Assembly (NCBI GenBank): GCA_022605405.1
Contig: JABYQQ010000019.1
Coordinates: 372,001 to 436,000, forward strand
DNA: 64,000 nt
Reading direction: 5' to 3'
DNA from: Earliella scabrosa
Lineage: Eukaryota; Basidiomycota; Agaricomycetes; Polyporales; Polyporaceae
Under the pieces are notes generated by a model. It was not told the DNA's origin, made no database searches, and saw only the letters and a list, made by a program, of their open reading frames with translations. A program made the position numbers and the translations under genes. Shown one piece after another: positions 22,210 to 33,642 of the stretch (the stretch's first letter is position 1; every line of letters begins with the position of its first letter).

Positions 22210-22708
22210 GGGCTGCTGCCGCGTTGGACTGTCTGAGGTGAGTGTTCCGTCGTCCATGACTGAGTTCGCACGTTCTAACGATGCTTTGCATCGTCTGTTA
22301 GATCGTGCTGTTCCTTGCTCGTACCTCCCATGTCGCATCTTGCCAGTGACGACCTCCCGGCCACTGCGACTCGTGTTCTGCCCTTATACGACTCGTTTAA
22401 GTTAGACGACGACGTACTTAGTAGTAGCAGGGATAATGATGGACTTGTGACTGTAATGCTAAGAGGGATACCCTTGTGCGCCGACATACGCAGCTGGATC
22501 CCGCGGCATATCTCAAGCTCTGTTGCGTCATGTGTGAGAGTTGTACCGCACAGGGGCGCGGTCTAAGCCTCGGACGACTCTGCCAGACTCCCTGAGTGTC
22601 AGTGGGCTCTCACACTTTGCCTTAGGAACGCCGTCAAGATCAGGTCGTTGCGACCCAGACCACCTCCCTGTCTTGCGCCGCGCAATACATATCAATTCAA
22701 CATTGAAT

Positions 22709-23040
22709 CCAGTCATACTGTCTCGAGATGTCGCGGAAGTCTGAGTTCATCTTCCTCATCCTTAAGTAGGTGTTAAGCGCTGATGGGGTGTGGCGGGCCG
22801 CCTCGGCCCGAGCCCGAACTCAATGCGCGGCACCCGCAAGTTCAACGTTCAGAATCAACGTTGCGCAACATATATGTCAACGTTATATCCAGTCATACTG
22901 TTTCGAGACGTCGCGGAAGTCTGAGTTCATCCTCATCGTTAGGTACATATTGAGCGCTGATGGAGTTTGGCGGGCCGCCTCGGCCCGAGCCCGAACTCAA
23001 TGCCACCCGCAAGTTCAACCGTCAACGTTCAACGTTCAAC
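22709..23040. repeat. Tandem duplication, unit about 180 bp, with 'caacgtt' runs
   Basis: The block beginning atccagtcatactgt at about 22709 recurs at about 22889 with few changes, including the shared ggcgggccgcctcggcccga core. The left arm has a single copy of this block (about 17680-17790). The second unit ends in short repeats of caacgtt near 23015-23043. No gene is supported between 22210 and 23263. Confidence 0.7.
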
Positions 23041-23263
23041 GTTCGACGATTCATTCAGTGCTGCTACGCCCCTTCTCGTCTTACTACCATGTCCCTCACT
23101 GTCTGAATACTCTACTTTTGCGCGTTAGCTCACTCTTCGTTGCAAGCCTCCGGAAAACTGGCAGAAAAATCGTCGACCGTACTACTGGCAAGCTAAGCAA
23201 GAACTCCAAGTGCACGCAAATGACAGTGAGTTACGCTTACGACGCTCTTGAAGGTACCGCAGA

Positions 23264-24544
23264 ATGACGAGCTTGGGGACTCAGATGGTGAATGTGTCTG
23301 GCAGAACACAAATCGGACTGCCTGCGGAGATCTGGGATCAGGTTATCGATCATCATTGCGACAGCAAGCCTACGCTCAAGTGCTGCTCGCTGGTCTGCAA
23401 GGCATGGGTATATTCAAGCCATCGACACCTCTTCCGCACCATCGTCGTGCGACCGACGCTGTCCTTTCATCAACGCATCCCTCCATTTCTGTCTTCTTCG
23501 TTGGGCGTACCTAAGTATGTCCAGAGACTGGTGCTCAACGGCCAGCAAGTTATCGAGCCCCTTATACTCAAGAACGTCGTCACTGCTCTCCCCGTGCTGC
23601 AAAAATTGGTCGTGAAGTCATGCACGAAGGTGCTGCCATTTTCGCCTGAGGACCTGGGTCGGCCTCTGACGCTGTCCTCCCTTGTCATCCACGACATGTG
23701 TTGGGACGATCTCCCTCCGCTGTTCGCGCTCTTCCACCGCATTCAATCTGTGTCCCTCTCATCAGTATCCCCCGGCTATCAAGATATTGTTGTCCAACAG
23801 CCGGAGCTCGAGATCACCACAATCGCACTGACAATGGTGCCGATTAACGTACTCCTGGAACTCGCACGTGGCACCCGCCTGGCGTCCAGCTTGCGGTCCT
23901 TGAGTCTGACTTCCTGCATATACCGGCCATTCCAAATCCCGGATATGGATGAATTGCTGCACATCATCGCACCCTCCCTCAGACACCTGACATTCATCTT
24001 GACGGAGTTCCGAATGGAGGAGTCATCCGTAGTGGCGCCGTCTCAAGGTACGCTCACCGCTATCATGCATCTGCCCTTATCGACCGCTGACGTACCGTGC
24101 CTCGTGCAATCGCGCCTCACAGAAGACCCGTGGTCGTCCTTCGGGCAATGCACGTTGCTCGAGCGCCTTGACCTTCTCCTCCTCCTCGTGCCGGACCAGG
24201 AATTCACGAACTACACCATCAACAAGTTCTACATCCCCATGCTCGAGCGCTCCACCGCTCCTCTGCAGACGGTCGTGCTGCGCGCATCCTCGCCGGAGCG
24301 GTACCGTCCGGCAACGCTCGAGCGAGGCGTGCACGCCATCCTCGTCCCGGACGACGTCGATCTGCTCGACGCGGTGTTCCGGAGACCGAACCTCGCGCGG
24401 ACGCGCGTCGTGTTCGACTACTCGGGCGCGTACCCGCCGCTGACGCGCGATCAGCTCGAGATCGTGCGCGGTTTCTTGCAGCAGTGTCTGCCGTTTGTGG
24501 CGGGCGGGGATAGGCTCCTGGTCACGGACACTGCGTATGAGTGA
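23264..24544 (+). CDS. F-box-like/LRR protein D', right copy
   Basis: ATG at 23264, stop at 24544. With the 75-nt phase-1 intron (24048-24122) removed the product is 401 aa; read through it would be 426 aa. The protein equals D except for a few residues near the C-terminus (for example LLDAVF instead of LFDAVF, and DQLEIV instead of GQLEVV). It has the same F-box-like motif (LPAEIWDQVIDHH), leucine-rich strands and C-terminal FDYSG block. It is divergently placed relative to D and followed 425 bp later by the intact C'. Confidence 0.8.
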   Translation: MTSLGTQMVNVSGRTQIGLPAEIWDQVIDHHCDSKPTLKCCSLVCKAWVYSSHRHLFRTIVVRPTLSFHQRIPPFLSSSLGVPKYVQRLVLNGQQVIEPLILKNVVTALPVLQKLVVKSCTKVLPFSPEDLGRPLTLSSLVIHDMCWDDLPPLFALFHRIQSVSLSSVSPGYQDIVVQQPELEITTIALTMVPINVLLELARGTRLASSLRSLSLTSCIYRPFQIPDMDELLHIIAPSLRHLTFILTEFRMEESSVVAPSQGTLTAIMHLPLSTADVPCLVQSRLTEDPWSSFGQCTLLERLDLLLLLVPDQEFTNYTINKFYIPMLERSTAPLQTVVLRASSPERYRPATLERGVHAILVPDDVDLLDAVFRRPNLARTRVVFDYSGAYPPLTRDQLEIVRGFLQQCLPFVAGGDRLLVTDTAYE

Positions 24545-24968
24545 CTCCCCGCTCCTCGTACGTGCTATGGTTCTGGCTCATCGAAGTACTCTTGCTGTAA
24601 ACACAGTGTGTGATTCCCCGTGTGCTGCTTAGCAGACCCCGACTCGGTTTTTGTACCGCGGAGAGATGCTCACTCTTGTACGTAGCTTGAGAATGTGTCG
24701 TAATATTTACTCATGACCTGTATAGGCGCCGATAGACACGATGTCTACACGCGGCGGTGACAAGACTTATTCAACACGTTTCTCCCCAGCTCCTGCCATC
24801 TCTCCCTCCTCTCTCCTTGAACGTTCTTACCGCTACTACGTCGGCCGTCCTCCGTGGCCCACCGTTCTCCGTTGTCGACCAAGTTGAAGCTGTACGCCAG
24901 GCCGCACAACACAATACAGTGAGTATCACGTACCTGATGCTTGAGGATGCGATTGAAGTAGGAGAGAG
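24545..24968. other. Intergenic between D' and C'
   Basis: No gene seen. This spacer is missing from the left arm, where D and the C remnant almost touch. Confidence 0.4.
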
Positions 24969-26310
24969 ATGGCTGTTGTGGATCGCCAGAAGCAGGAACT
25001 TCCCGCAGAGGTCTGGGACCATGTACTCGATTACCTCCGTGAGGACAAGAGAACGCTCAAGCGTTGCTCGCTTGTCTGTAAATCCTGGGTGTATTCAAGC
25101 CATCGACACCTCTTTCGTACCGTCAAGATCCACGGTCGAGATCAGGTCGCTGCCATTCATGTGGCCGAGTCCTTGTTCTGCGCAACACCGTCCAAAGTGC
25201 CGAACATATCCAACTATGTCCAGGAGCTGGCGTTCAGTCACGGTTACCAAGGACTCAACATACACATCCTGCGCAAAGTCCTTCTTGCCCTGCCCAATAT
25301 ACGCAAACTAGTCCTCAAGGCTTATGGAATTATCGTTCTCAACCAAATGGAGAACGAGGCTCCGCCCGATCTGAAGCTCTCTACCCTGCATATCGAGCAC
25401 GGCGGCTGCGAAGGGCTTCTGACTCTCCTCACGCTCTTCCACTCCATCGATCACCTCGTCATCTCGGGCAACTTCAGGGACATTGTCCGATGGGGCATTC
25501 AACCGCACAGCGTTCCCCAGCCGGGTTTGGCGATCAAAGCGATCTCGCTCACCGACATTGATCATGATGATGCGACCATGTCATCAGTGCTTCGTCTAGT
25601 CAAACAAGCCCAGGTGGCATCCTGCCTGATGTCGCTCAGTATACTTAGTGACTGCGTCAGAAGCTGGTCCGACGTCGGAACAATGGAAAACCTCCTCCAG
25701 CTGCTTGTACCCATGGGTACTCTCCGCCATCTCGCGTTCATGCCCGCGTACTCATATCGCCCGGCGTGGAAAGCGGACATAGTACGAGGTGAGTCCTGCA
25801 TTCAGCATATCCATGTGTCCATGGGATACTGCTGCTGACTGCCGCCTGCGAACAGACGGCCGGTGGTCATCGTTCGCGCAATGCGCATCACTGGAGTGGC
25901 TCGATTTGTACTTCGACCTCGACTACAAGGACACCCTCGCCAACCACGCCATCAACGAGCTGTTCCTCCCGATGCTCGAGCGGGTTGCCGCGCCCCTGCA
26001 CACGGTTGTGCTACGCGCCGTCTCGCGATATAGATATCAGTCACCGTTTTCCACTAGGCGCCGCAGAGATGGCCCATATGCGGTCGTTGTCCCGAGCGAC
26101 GTGGAGGTCCTGGACGCGGCGTTTCGGCGGCCTAACCTCATGCAGACGCGCGTCGTGTTCGACTACTCGGACGCGGACCCGCCGCTGGCACCTGGTGTGC
26201 TCGCGGTCGCGCGTGAGTTCTTGGAGGAGAGTTTGCCGTTTGTGGCGAGCGGGAATAGGCTGGTTGTCACGGATGTCCCATGTAGATGGCCTGGTTCCGA
26301 GTCGTCCTGA
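24969..26310 (+). CDS. F-box-like/LRR protein C' (424 aa), intact copy
   Basis: Exons 24969-25788 and 25856-26310, intron 67 nt (GTGAGT...AACAG, phase 1), joining to 424 aa. The N-terminal F-box-like motif is at about residues 11-50 (LPAEVWDHVLDYL, then SLVCKSWVYSSHRHLFRTV). Leucine-rich strands follow, and the C-terminal half contains NHAINELFLPMLERVAAPLHTVVLRAV and VVFDYSDADPPL, which are shared with D in the same order. Paralogue of D with about half its residues conserved by eye. The left-arm counterpart is a truncated pseudogene, so this is the only intact C. Function presumed as SCF substrate adaptor. Confidence 0.85.
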
Positions 26311-26639
26311 GCAATTCTCGGTACAGTCTCACAGGAATGTTTGGTACATAATTTCCCTGCTTCGTGTCCACCCTGATGAATCATGAGTCATACAGTGTAG
26401 ATCCATTGGTCAGTGCTAATGTAAATCCTGGTATTGACCCCTGAAACCACCATCCCATCCGCAACATAGAAGAGTGCGTTCCTGGCGCGCAAAGTTACTT
26501 CCAAAAACTGTGAGTCCAATACGAAACTCTTGTCGTCTACAAGGTACGCGAGTGCATTCAAGGTCCTGCCCGAACGCCGCCTGTGCTCCTCCCATGGATG
26601 GCGGCGAGTAGATTCATGGTCGTTAGACGTCTCGATACG

Positions 26640-26800
26640 GTGCAACATAGTCCTCGTCATTCTGCCAACTGTCAATTTTTATGAGCTTGATAGGTGAGTT
26701 CCGCTTCAACCTAGCATCAAGCAGCCGCAGTGCCTCCACTTTCAGCTCGTTCAAATAATCGATTTTGAACCTGAGGACCAGGACCGAGGGTTGCTCCGGC
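26640..26800 (-). pseudogene. 3' remnant of F-box gene B in the right arm
   Basis: A minus-strand segment reads VLVLRFKIDYLNELKVEALR then LLDARLKRNSPIKLIKI. This aligns with the last part of B (IVGFETDSLDELTVEAQRLL then HARSTLNSPIKLINI), at the mirrored position between C' and A'. Everything upstream of it in B is missing. The rest of 26311-26909 shows no gene. Confidence 0.7.
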
Positions 26801-26909
26801 GGACTGACGAACACACGATGGTCACCGCACCAACGCGAATCGTCCTTGGCCCAACATCGTGACCTCCTGCGTCTCCTGCCTCCGCACCGCACCTGATGTC
26901 GACGAGACC

Positions 26910-28665
26910 CTACGCTCTGGCCCTCCACGTCACGAGGATAATTGACTGCGCGCTATCACCTGGCAGCTCGAAGCGCAGATACTTGAGGCCCGGCGGAACG
27001 AGCGCCTTCCGAGCACGAACCATCTCAATACACTCTGCCTTCAGTTCCTCCTTGGTCCTGAACCTTTCCAGCTCCACGTGCGTCAACTTCGGACACACGA
27101 CGCGGCTTGAAGCTAACCTAGAGTCTGCCTGGTCCTCCGACGGGGTCGAGGCCTCGCCCTGCGCCTCGGGAAGGGGCAGCGGGCGCAACGCCCTCACTAC
27201 GACCTCCGCGCCGCGCGCTATCAGGTACCTCGGCCCCTCGACGCGGAGCACGCGCAAGCGCGGCACGGCCGCCAGAAACTCGCGCCACCGAGGTTCGTAC
27301 GCGCAGAACCAGCGCTGGGTGTAGTGCAGCTCGAAGATCTGGACGGGCACGCGGCGTAGGATGCGGCCGAGGTAGTCAAGGTCGGACCCGCCCCTACCAT
27401 CGTGGGCGAACAGGCGGTACTCGATCGCGTACTCCACCACGGCCGTGAGGCTGCCCAGCGCGACGGTGAGCGAGCACATGTCTCCATCGAGGGAGGCTTC
27501 GGCGCGCACGGGCGCTGAGTCCGAGGAGAGCGCGAAGTTCGCGAGGTGTCGGAGGAGATATGTTTGTGACTCCGCGTCCTCGTCCCCGTCATAGATGTCT
27601 TTCGCGTTCTTGAGGTGGATGCGCGTCTCGAAGGGCTGGCGAGCGATCGCAGATGGGATGCCGACGAGGTCGAGCGTCGCGAGGCTCGACCGGAGTTGCC
27701 TGAAGTTCCAGCCGACGAGCTCGACCTTCCGGAGGCACGAGAACGGGTTCGCATCTTTGAGGGACCCCTTGGCGGGAACGTCGAACACCTGCTGCCCGTT
27801 GCGTGGACGGTTAAAGGGGCGATCGATGAGGAGGTTCTCGAGCTTCTCGCACTTCGAGAGGATGAGCGCGAGCGCGGGTTTGGTTATCCCCAGGTGCAAC
27901 AAGGAGAGCGTCGTGAGATGGGGGAGCACCGACGAGTTTGAGCAGATAAAGGCGCCTTCGAGCCTCAGAGTGCGCAGGGCGGGAAATCGCTCTGCAGAGA
28001 GCACGACGGGCTGCGGAGTACCGTCCTCAGCGTCCAGGGTCAATGTGGCCAATGAGGGGTATTCCGACGCCGCACAGGACAGGAATTCGTGCTGAACGTC
28101 TTCTTGGCTGAGTCGGTAGAGGTGGAGCTCATGAAGGCGATGGACGTGCGGGTGGAGCAGGGGGAGTGTCCTGGTCATTGCAATGTCGCCGTCGAGGAAC
28201 GTGATAGAGAGCGGTGCGTCGCCTGAACGTGCAAGACAGAGTTGGAGGAAGTCGGGTTCTGGATCTGAGATGAGGCCTTGCCCAGACATGTTCGACCACA
28301 AGGTGGCAGCAGACAGGGCCACCGCGTGCCAGCGACGACAGACTTGAAGAAGTCTTAGCCAAGACCACCATGTATGACCGCGGCCGCGAACTAGCTTGAA
28401 GAGTTTCACTAATAACTCGGGTGGTAGACGGTTGATGGGGCAGCGTAAGTCGGAAAGTGAAGGTTTGTCGCCGCTGCTGCATGCGACGATCATCTCTGCG
28501 TCTTTCGCGGTCGGCACGGACGGTGTGGTCATGGAATTGCGTAGTGGATCGCTAGTGTGGACACGAGGTACACATGGTTAGGGATTTTCGGAGGCACAAC
28601 AACGACACTCACTCGTTCAGCATGTGGGTCTTGAGTCGTCCCTCCTGGTTTGAGTCGTCCTCCAT
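26910..28665 (-). CDS. F-box protein A' (564 aa), right copy
   Basis: Exons 28665-28613 and 28551-26910 on the minus strand, intron 61 nt, giving 564 aa starting MEDDSNQEGRLKTHMLN. The F-box (INRLPPELLVKLFKLVR, then WWSWLRLLQVCRRWHAVALSAATLW) lies at about residues 59-106, with the same LRR-like region as A. The F-box-proximal third differs from A at many residues, whereas the C-terminal half is nearly the same. Both copies look intact, with start, splice sites and stop preserved. Confidence 0.85.
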
Positions 28666-31316
28666 CGCAAGTCAGCTGCTAGCTAGAGGGTATGCCGACC
28701 ACACCGTGTGAGGAGGGTTATACGAGCCGTGAGCAAGACCTCGACTTACATGATCAACAACGACAATGGTTGAGAGTGAGATGGGCAGTGGTAGGGTTGG
28801 TAGAGCAAGGATGGTTGGTGGTTGAGGAGCTTGAGCGCTCAATGCAACACCCGAGCCAAGGTCGTTGCAAAGCACGTGGCCGGTTTGCTCCCAGCTACAC
28901 AGTACGCTGTGTCAGAACGACGCCGTGAGTTCAATCGAACAGCTCCGGCCTTGCGTACGCTGTGTAAACCGCCACAAGCAATATCGTTTCTGCTTCCGCC
29001 AATGATGAATTTTGAGCGTGCGCGTGCGTCTACCTTATCTCGCGTTGACGACTCGACGCTCGGCATACCAGAGTTTCACAAGGACGCGTACAGAGTTTGC
29101 GCTCAATTCTATGCGTTTTCTCAACACTTTGAGCAGCTGATAGACATGTTTCAATGCTTCGATTTACTCGATGAAGCGGAATAAAATTGCATACCCCTTT
29201 CACGACACGTTGCAACATCTTGGAAACCGGTGAACGTACACTGGTCAGGGCCAGTGGCTCATGGGTCTGAGCCCGACCTGAGGGCGTGCCTTCCTGGCAT
29301 CCACTGGACTAGACGTATGTCCACCACACCAGGACCTTCCGCTCCAGGAGTCGTCGACGTCCGGCGAGCCTTCCGCTGCGTCATATCATCAGACCATCAT
29401 AGTTACGATCCATAGGGACGAGGATTGTGAACTTACTCTGCGTGAGGAGGGACGAGACCGCCCTTGCGAATCAGCAAGACGCGCACGAAGACGCCAAGCC
29501 GATAGCAAGCTGTTGGACCATATGAGCATATGCGGACGGAACGAATACGGCGCAACATACCGTCGCACCTTGTACGTCGGGGTTCCGGCCCAAAGTCGAG
29601 CACAGGGAGAGGCTAGGGAGGCATGTCCTGCAGCTCGTTACCATAGGCAGCTCGTTGCCCCTGACACCGAGACGACTGCGGCTGTTCCGGCTATGTTGCA
29701 CCTATAACCTCGACATTCGTCCTTCCGCTTTGTGGGGAGTGTGCTGGGAGATGGTAGATCGGGAAGCCGAGGCCAGCAAATGCTCCAAGCGTGCGAAGGG
29801 CCCAACAGGCTGATCAGACATCTCGCTTGAATCGCTCGTCCGGGTGGCGAAAAGAACGGGGCTCAGCGATTTAGGACACGCGGGAAGTTGATGTTAGACA
29901 TGAATTTCGATCCCACTTGAACAATCGTTGGAGCAAGGTCAGCGGATACACGGGTGCAGCAGTACGATCAAGAATATGAGGGTACGAGAAGTGCATACAT
30001 CAGCGATCCGGACGACGAGGGGAACGGCATGGAAGAATCCATTATCAACCGCACAATTTCGTGCAGACACAGGGGGTCGAAGGCACGGATCAAATGCTCT
30101 TGCTTTGAGTACTCACTGAATACCGTATACATTCCTGCTATCCGGACCTAGAGTCTTCACCTCGCGAGATATGCTCCAACATGATCTTGTCTCGTGTAGC
30201 AACGTGTAGTTCAACAGTGTGGCGGTGGAAGGCGCATCTAGAGCGTAAAGGGCCTCTCGGGATAAGTATGAGTGAGATTGTGAGTGCTGGTATTGCTCCC
30301 AGAATCCAGATTGCTCCTCAGGTGAACGACGAGACAGAGACACTTCAAACCCCGACGCCTGCAATGGTAGCAGGTTTCCGCGCCACAGACGCGTTGCTCC
30401 CACGCCACAGTCGCGTTCACCTGGGACCTCCTGAGGATCTGGTGTTCGACGGACAGTGCTCTCTGTTTGACGAGCTCTGACCGCATCGCAGCTAAACTTT
30501 CACGAGTAAGACTTCCAAGAGACAGTGTAGCATGTTGCGATACTAGAGACACGTTCATGGTCATAGCTAGCTGTGAGTTGGACCATGCCTGAGTGGCCCA
30601 GCGCAAAAGACGGTAGCTGATGCAGATGACGCACCTGGGGGCCGGTGCACTCCAACCGACTGACCGTTCTCGACGCTCGTACTTTTCCCCTCCTGCTTCC
30701 TGAGTTCAGCTACAACTTCCTCTTCATACGCGAGTTCCTCGGTGACTGAGAAACGAGGGATGGGGCTTGAGTGAGACGAATGCTGGAGACTTGCAGAGTT
30801 CAACGTGATGCGGTCAGAGACGCATGAGATGGTCGACGGACGCGTCAACACCGTCGAGAGCAACGTTCAGCAACGTAAAGTACGAAGAAGTTTCAAGACA
30901 CAAGGACAGATAAGTAGTCGACAGTCGACGACGAGAGCAGCGAGAGCAGCAAGCACGCACGACGGTCCTAACCGGCAACAGCCGAACAGATCGCGATCTG
31001 CTCAGAGGTATCTACCAACTGGCAACCACTCTCTCACCTCTCAAACAGAGTCTCTCAGTAGGAACGGCGTATTGATAGGTTGAGCATGCGAAGGAGTAAA
31101 GTACTACAAACAGGACTCCCGAATGCTTGTAACTCACGCCGATGAGCGGCTTCCACTCAGCAGGTGAATATTGGGAATAGTTGGTAATCCTGTCCCCACT
31201 TTATATACGATAGCTAGAGGCCCTGCGTACAAGTCGGGGGCGATAGGGTGAGAACATATCCAACGTAACAAGTATCAGGAGCCTACTCACCTCGCCGCCT
31301 CCTGTCGCCCATACAT
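28666..31316. other. Non-coding outer right arm and flank
   Basis: Up to 30432 this is the mirrored outer arm, with a segment of about 620 bp (29317-29940) missing from the left side. From 30432 to 31316 I see no gene. A TATA-like 'tttatatacga' occurs near 31201. Confidence 0.4.
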
Positions 31317-33101
31317 TCAGTCGCTGGCGAATATCTGTAGCCCGTCGACCAGTTCATGCAATGCTGCCTGGTACGCTACTTTCCTCTCAAGAAACCGGGG
31401 ACGTGCCATGCGATTTTCGCCATGATAGTCCAAATTCGAGTCCTCGGGGTTCGAGTCGATGCCTCCTAATGCCAGGCGCAAGAGCTTGAGGCGCAAGCCT
31501 TGCGCATTCCTGGCTTGCATACACCGAGCCATCGCGGCGATCATGCTATCATCGCTCCATTGATGGGGCACATTGACGTCCATGTGCTCGAGCTGAGGAC
31601 ACAACATGACGCTGCCCGGAGAAACCGCTCCAAGGGCAAGGAAGAATTGTAGGGCACACTGGCTGGAGCAGATGATCCATAAACCATCAGTCATGATGGT
31701 GAGACGTCGGAGTGAGACAAGAGGCTGCAGCGCATCCGTCCACATTGATCCGGAAACGCCTCTACTGCCAAGCCCAACGAGGCGTAACTCGACAAGGGGG
31801 CAGTCTCGGAATATCGACAGGGATTCGACTAGACTTGGGTTCAAAAACCCATCAACATCCAAGTTGGAGTGATCACTGGTGCCGTATTTCTCGACTGTGA
31901 TGCTGAATGAGATGCAACCGGCCATGGCATGGAGTGCGGCGTTGTTGGTGTTGACTTGTATGCGGAGCCGATCAAGAGTGCTTATGAGGGGAAGACCGAC
32001 AATATCGTGAGGTAGACACGAATGCACGGGAAGCCGCAACAGCTCCTTGTATCTTCTGGTCTCCGCGCGGTCGTTGGGGGACACTAGGGTGCGAAGATTC
32101 ACGTCGGCGGTAGGAGGGACATGAAGCGCGCTCAGAAAACGGGCGACGATCTGGTCGATGTCCGTGAGCGAGAGCTTTTGGAACGTAGATGGTAGAACGA
32201 CGGTCGGAAGGAGTGAGAGCGGAGGAGGTGTTGTACTGATGACGAATCCTTCATCATGTGGACGGCACCTATACAGTGACAACTCTTCCAGCTGTTTGCA
32301 GTTGGCGAGGAACTTCAAGAAGTCGACAATCGAGACCCGAACGGCTGGTGCTTCGACAATGCGCAAGACAGCGAGGCAAAGCGGCGGCGATGAAGAAATC
32401 TGGATACCGACATGGACCAGCTTGAGCTCCCGGAGGATCGGATAGTGATCAGATGTGAGCGAGATAGACATTGCTTCATGTGATCTGGAGTTCTTATGGC
32501 CGAACTCAACGCAGAGCGATTCAAGCGCGGGCATGCCTAGGTGGAGGAAAGAAGAAACCTCTCGTGACTCCGCATACGGAACGTCCTCGAGTCGTAATTC
32601 ACGGAGACGAGTGTTGTGGTGAGATAGTTCATGTATGAACGTTGTGAGCGATGTCAGCCGCTTGACGGAGACGCGGATGGGTAGCGAACGGGACCAGGCT
32701 AGCCACCTCTTGAAGGTCGCGAATGGGGTATCGCGTTCGATCTCAATCTCCGTCCATAAGAGAGGTGTAGAACACGCCAGAGCGCGCCAGTATCGACAGA
32801 CGGCGAGCAACTCCGCCGATCGGTGCTTCCCCACCCACTGTCTTCGCTCGGCGTCTTCGTGTTCACGAGAGCAGGAGTCATGCTTGAGAGCCCAGCGGAA
32901 AATTTCGAGTAGCACTTCGCGAGGAAGACCGTTGATTGGACGCCGAGAGTTGAGCAACGCTTTTGCGCTCAGGATCTGCATTTCGAGATCTTCTTTCGCC
33001 CGTGTCAAGTTGTGAATTGCGTCCTCGATACCTAAAGGGGACAGAAACGCCGTGGAGCCCCGTGCAGGTGGTATGCCATAGTAAGGCGGGTCTTTCAGCA
33101 T
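31317..33101 (-). CDS. F-box-like protein G (594 aa) with N-terminal coil
   Basis: Single exon, minus strand. I place the start at ATG 33101 (MLKDPPYYGIPP) because the neighbouring paralogue starts with the matching HGPYYGLPP segment; an in-frame start at 33182 would add 27 unmatched residues. A short helical coil (about residues 25-55, NLTRAKEDLEMQILSAKALL) precedes an F-box-like domain (PINGLPREVLLEIF, then LLAVCRYWRALACSTPLLW) at about 57-115. Leucine-rich strands follow. This coil plus F-box-like layout is very common in agaricomycetes. TATA-like sequence 'gctatataat' sits just upstream of the start. Probable SCF adaptor with unknown target. Confidence 0.8.
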   Translation of the reverse strand: MLKDPPYYGIPPARGSTAFLSPLGIEDAIHNLTRAKEDLEMQILSAKALLNSRRPINGLPREVLLEIFRWALKHDSCSREHEDAERRQWVGKHRSAELLAVCRYWRALACSTPLLWTEIEIERDTPFATFKRWLAWSRSLPIRVSVKRLTSLTTFIHELSHHNTRLRELRLEDVPYAESREVSSFLHLGMPALESLCVEFGHKNSRSHEAMSISLTSDHYPILRELKLVHVGIQISSSPPLCLAVLRIVEAPAVRVSIVDFLKFLANCKQLEELSLYRCRPHDEGFVISTTPPPLSLLPTVVLPSTFQKLSLTDIDQIVARFLSALHVPPTADVNLRTLVSPNDRAETRRYKELLRLPVHSCLPHDIVGLPLISTLDRLRIQVNTNNAALHAMAGCISFSITVEKYGTSDHSNLDVDGFLNPSLVESLSIFRDCPLVELRLVGLGSRGVSGSMWTDALQPLVSLRRLTIMTDGLWIICSSQCALQFFLALGAVSPGSVMLCPQLEHMDVNVPHQWSDDSMIAAMARCMQARNAQGLRLKLLRLALGGIDSNPEDSNLDYHGENRMARPRFLERKVAYQAALHELVDGLQIFASD

Positions 33102-33642
33102 GCATAGGGCTATATAATATATCGGTGAGTGGTACACATGACAATTAGAGACAACGCGCGTCCTACACTCGATATTGTTCATGTTCTTCCGGAAGACGCG
33201 TCATGCGTACGGCGCTCAGGTATCCGGAACGATCTAATGGCCAGCTGTCAGAGATCGTAAAGAGCAATCTCTGTAAGTCACTCATACAGTGAAAGCACGG
33301 GCCTGATTCAAGTTGTCGTCTCTGGACGGAGGAACGTTGCGGGTTGAAGAAGACGTGAGCCTCAAGTTTGGCGCGCACTGCGCTGGCACCGGCACAGCCG
33401 GGCAGGCGGCCCGGGATCAGGAGTTAGACGGTGACAAGTACTTCGTATCGAGTTTATGTAGCTCTCGGAATACGATTGCGGTCGTTCCAAACCCCAGTGC
33501 AATCGAACACATGAAGAATATGGTCGTCATTCAAGTCTCAAAATCAATGACTCGGAGTACACTCGAAATCCAAATATTGCCGTTACAATGCTCACACTGG
33601 CATCGCCGTTTTAACAGGCTAAGACCTCGTACAGGTGCAGGT
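33102..33642. other. Intergenic between F-box genes G and H
   Basis: No gene supported. Confidence 0.35.

Larger units (their letters stand above)
17880..22540. other. Spacer between the inverted arms
   Basis: About 4.7 kb without inverted symmetry. It contains the broken D-like gene (18040-19285), the 78-aa Tudor-type gene (19925-20319) and the F-box-like gene F (20955-22209). Confidence 0.7.
22540..30432 (-). repeat. Right arm of the large imperfect inverted duplication
   Basis: Reverse-complement partner of 9585-17880, carrying D', C', a remnant of B, and A'. The inner edge lies near 22540, where 'gttgtaccgca' mirrors 'tgcggtacaac' at about 17870. The arm has lost about 2 kb containing most of gene B. 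It carries a roughly 0.6-kb segment (about 29317-29940) that is absent from the left arm. Confidence 0.85.

Noticed and set aside
9585..30432. The inverted repeat as a pure assembly artefact
   Set aside because: Arms differ by many substitutions and by independent indels, including gene-sized losses, which a fold-back artefact would not show; long-read confirmation would still be decisive.
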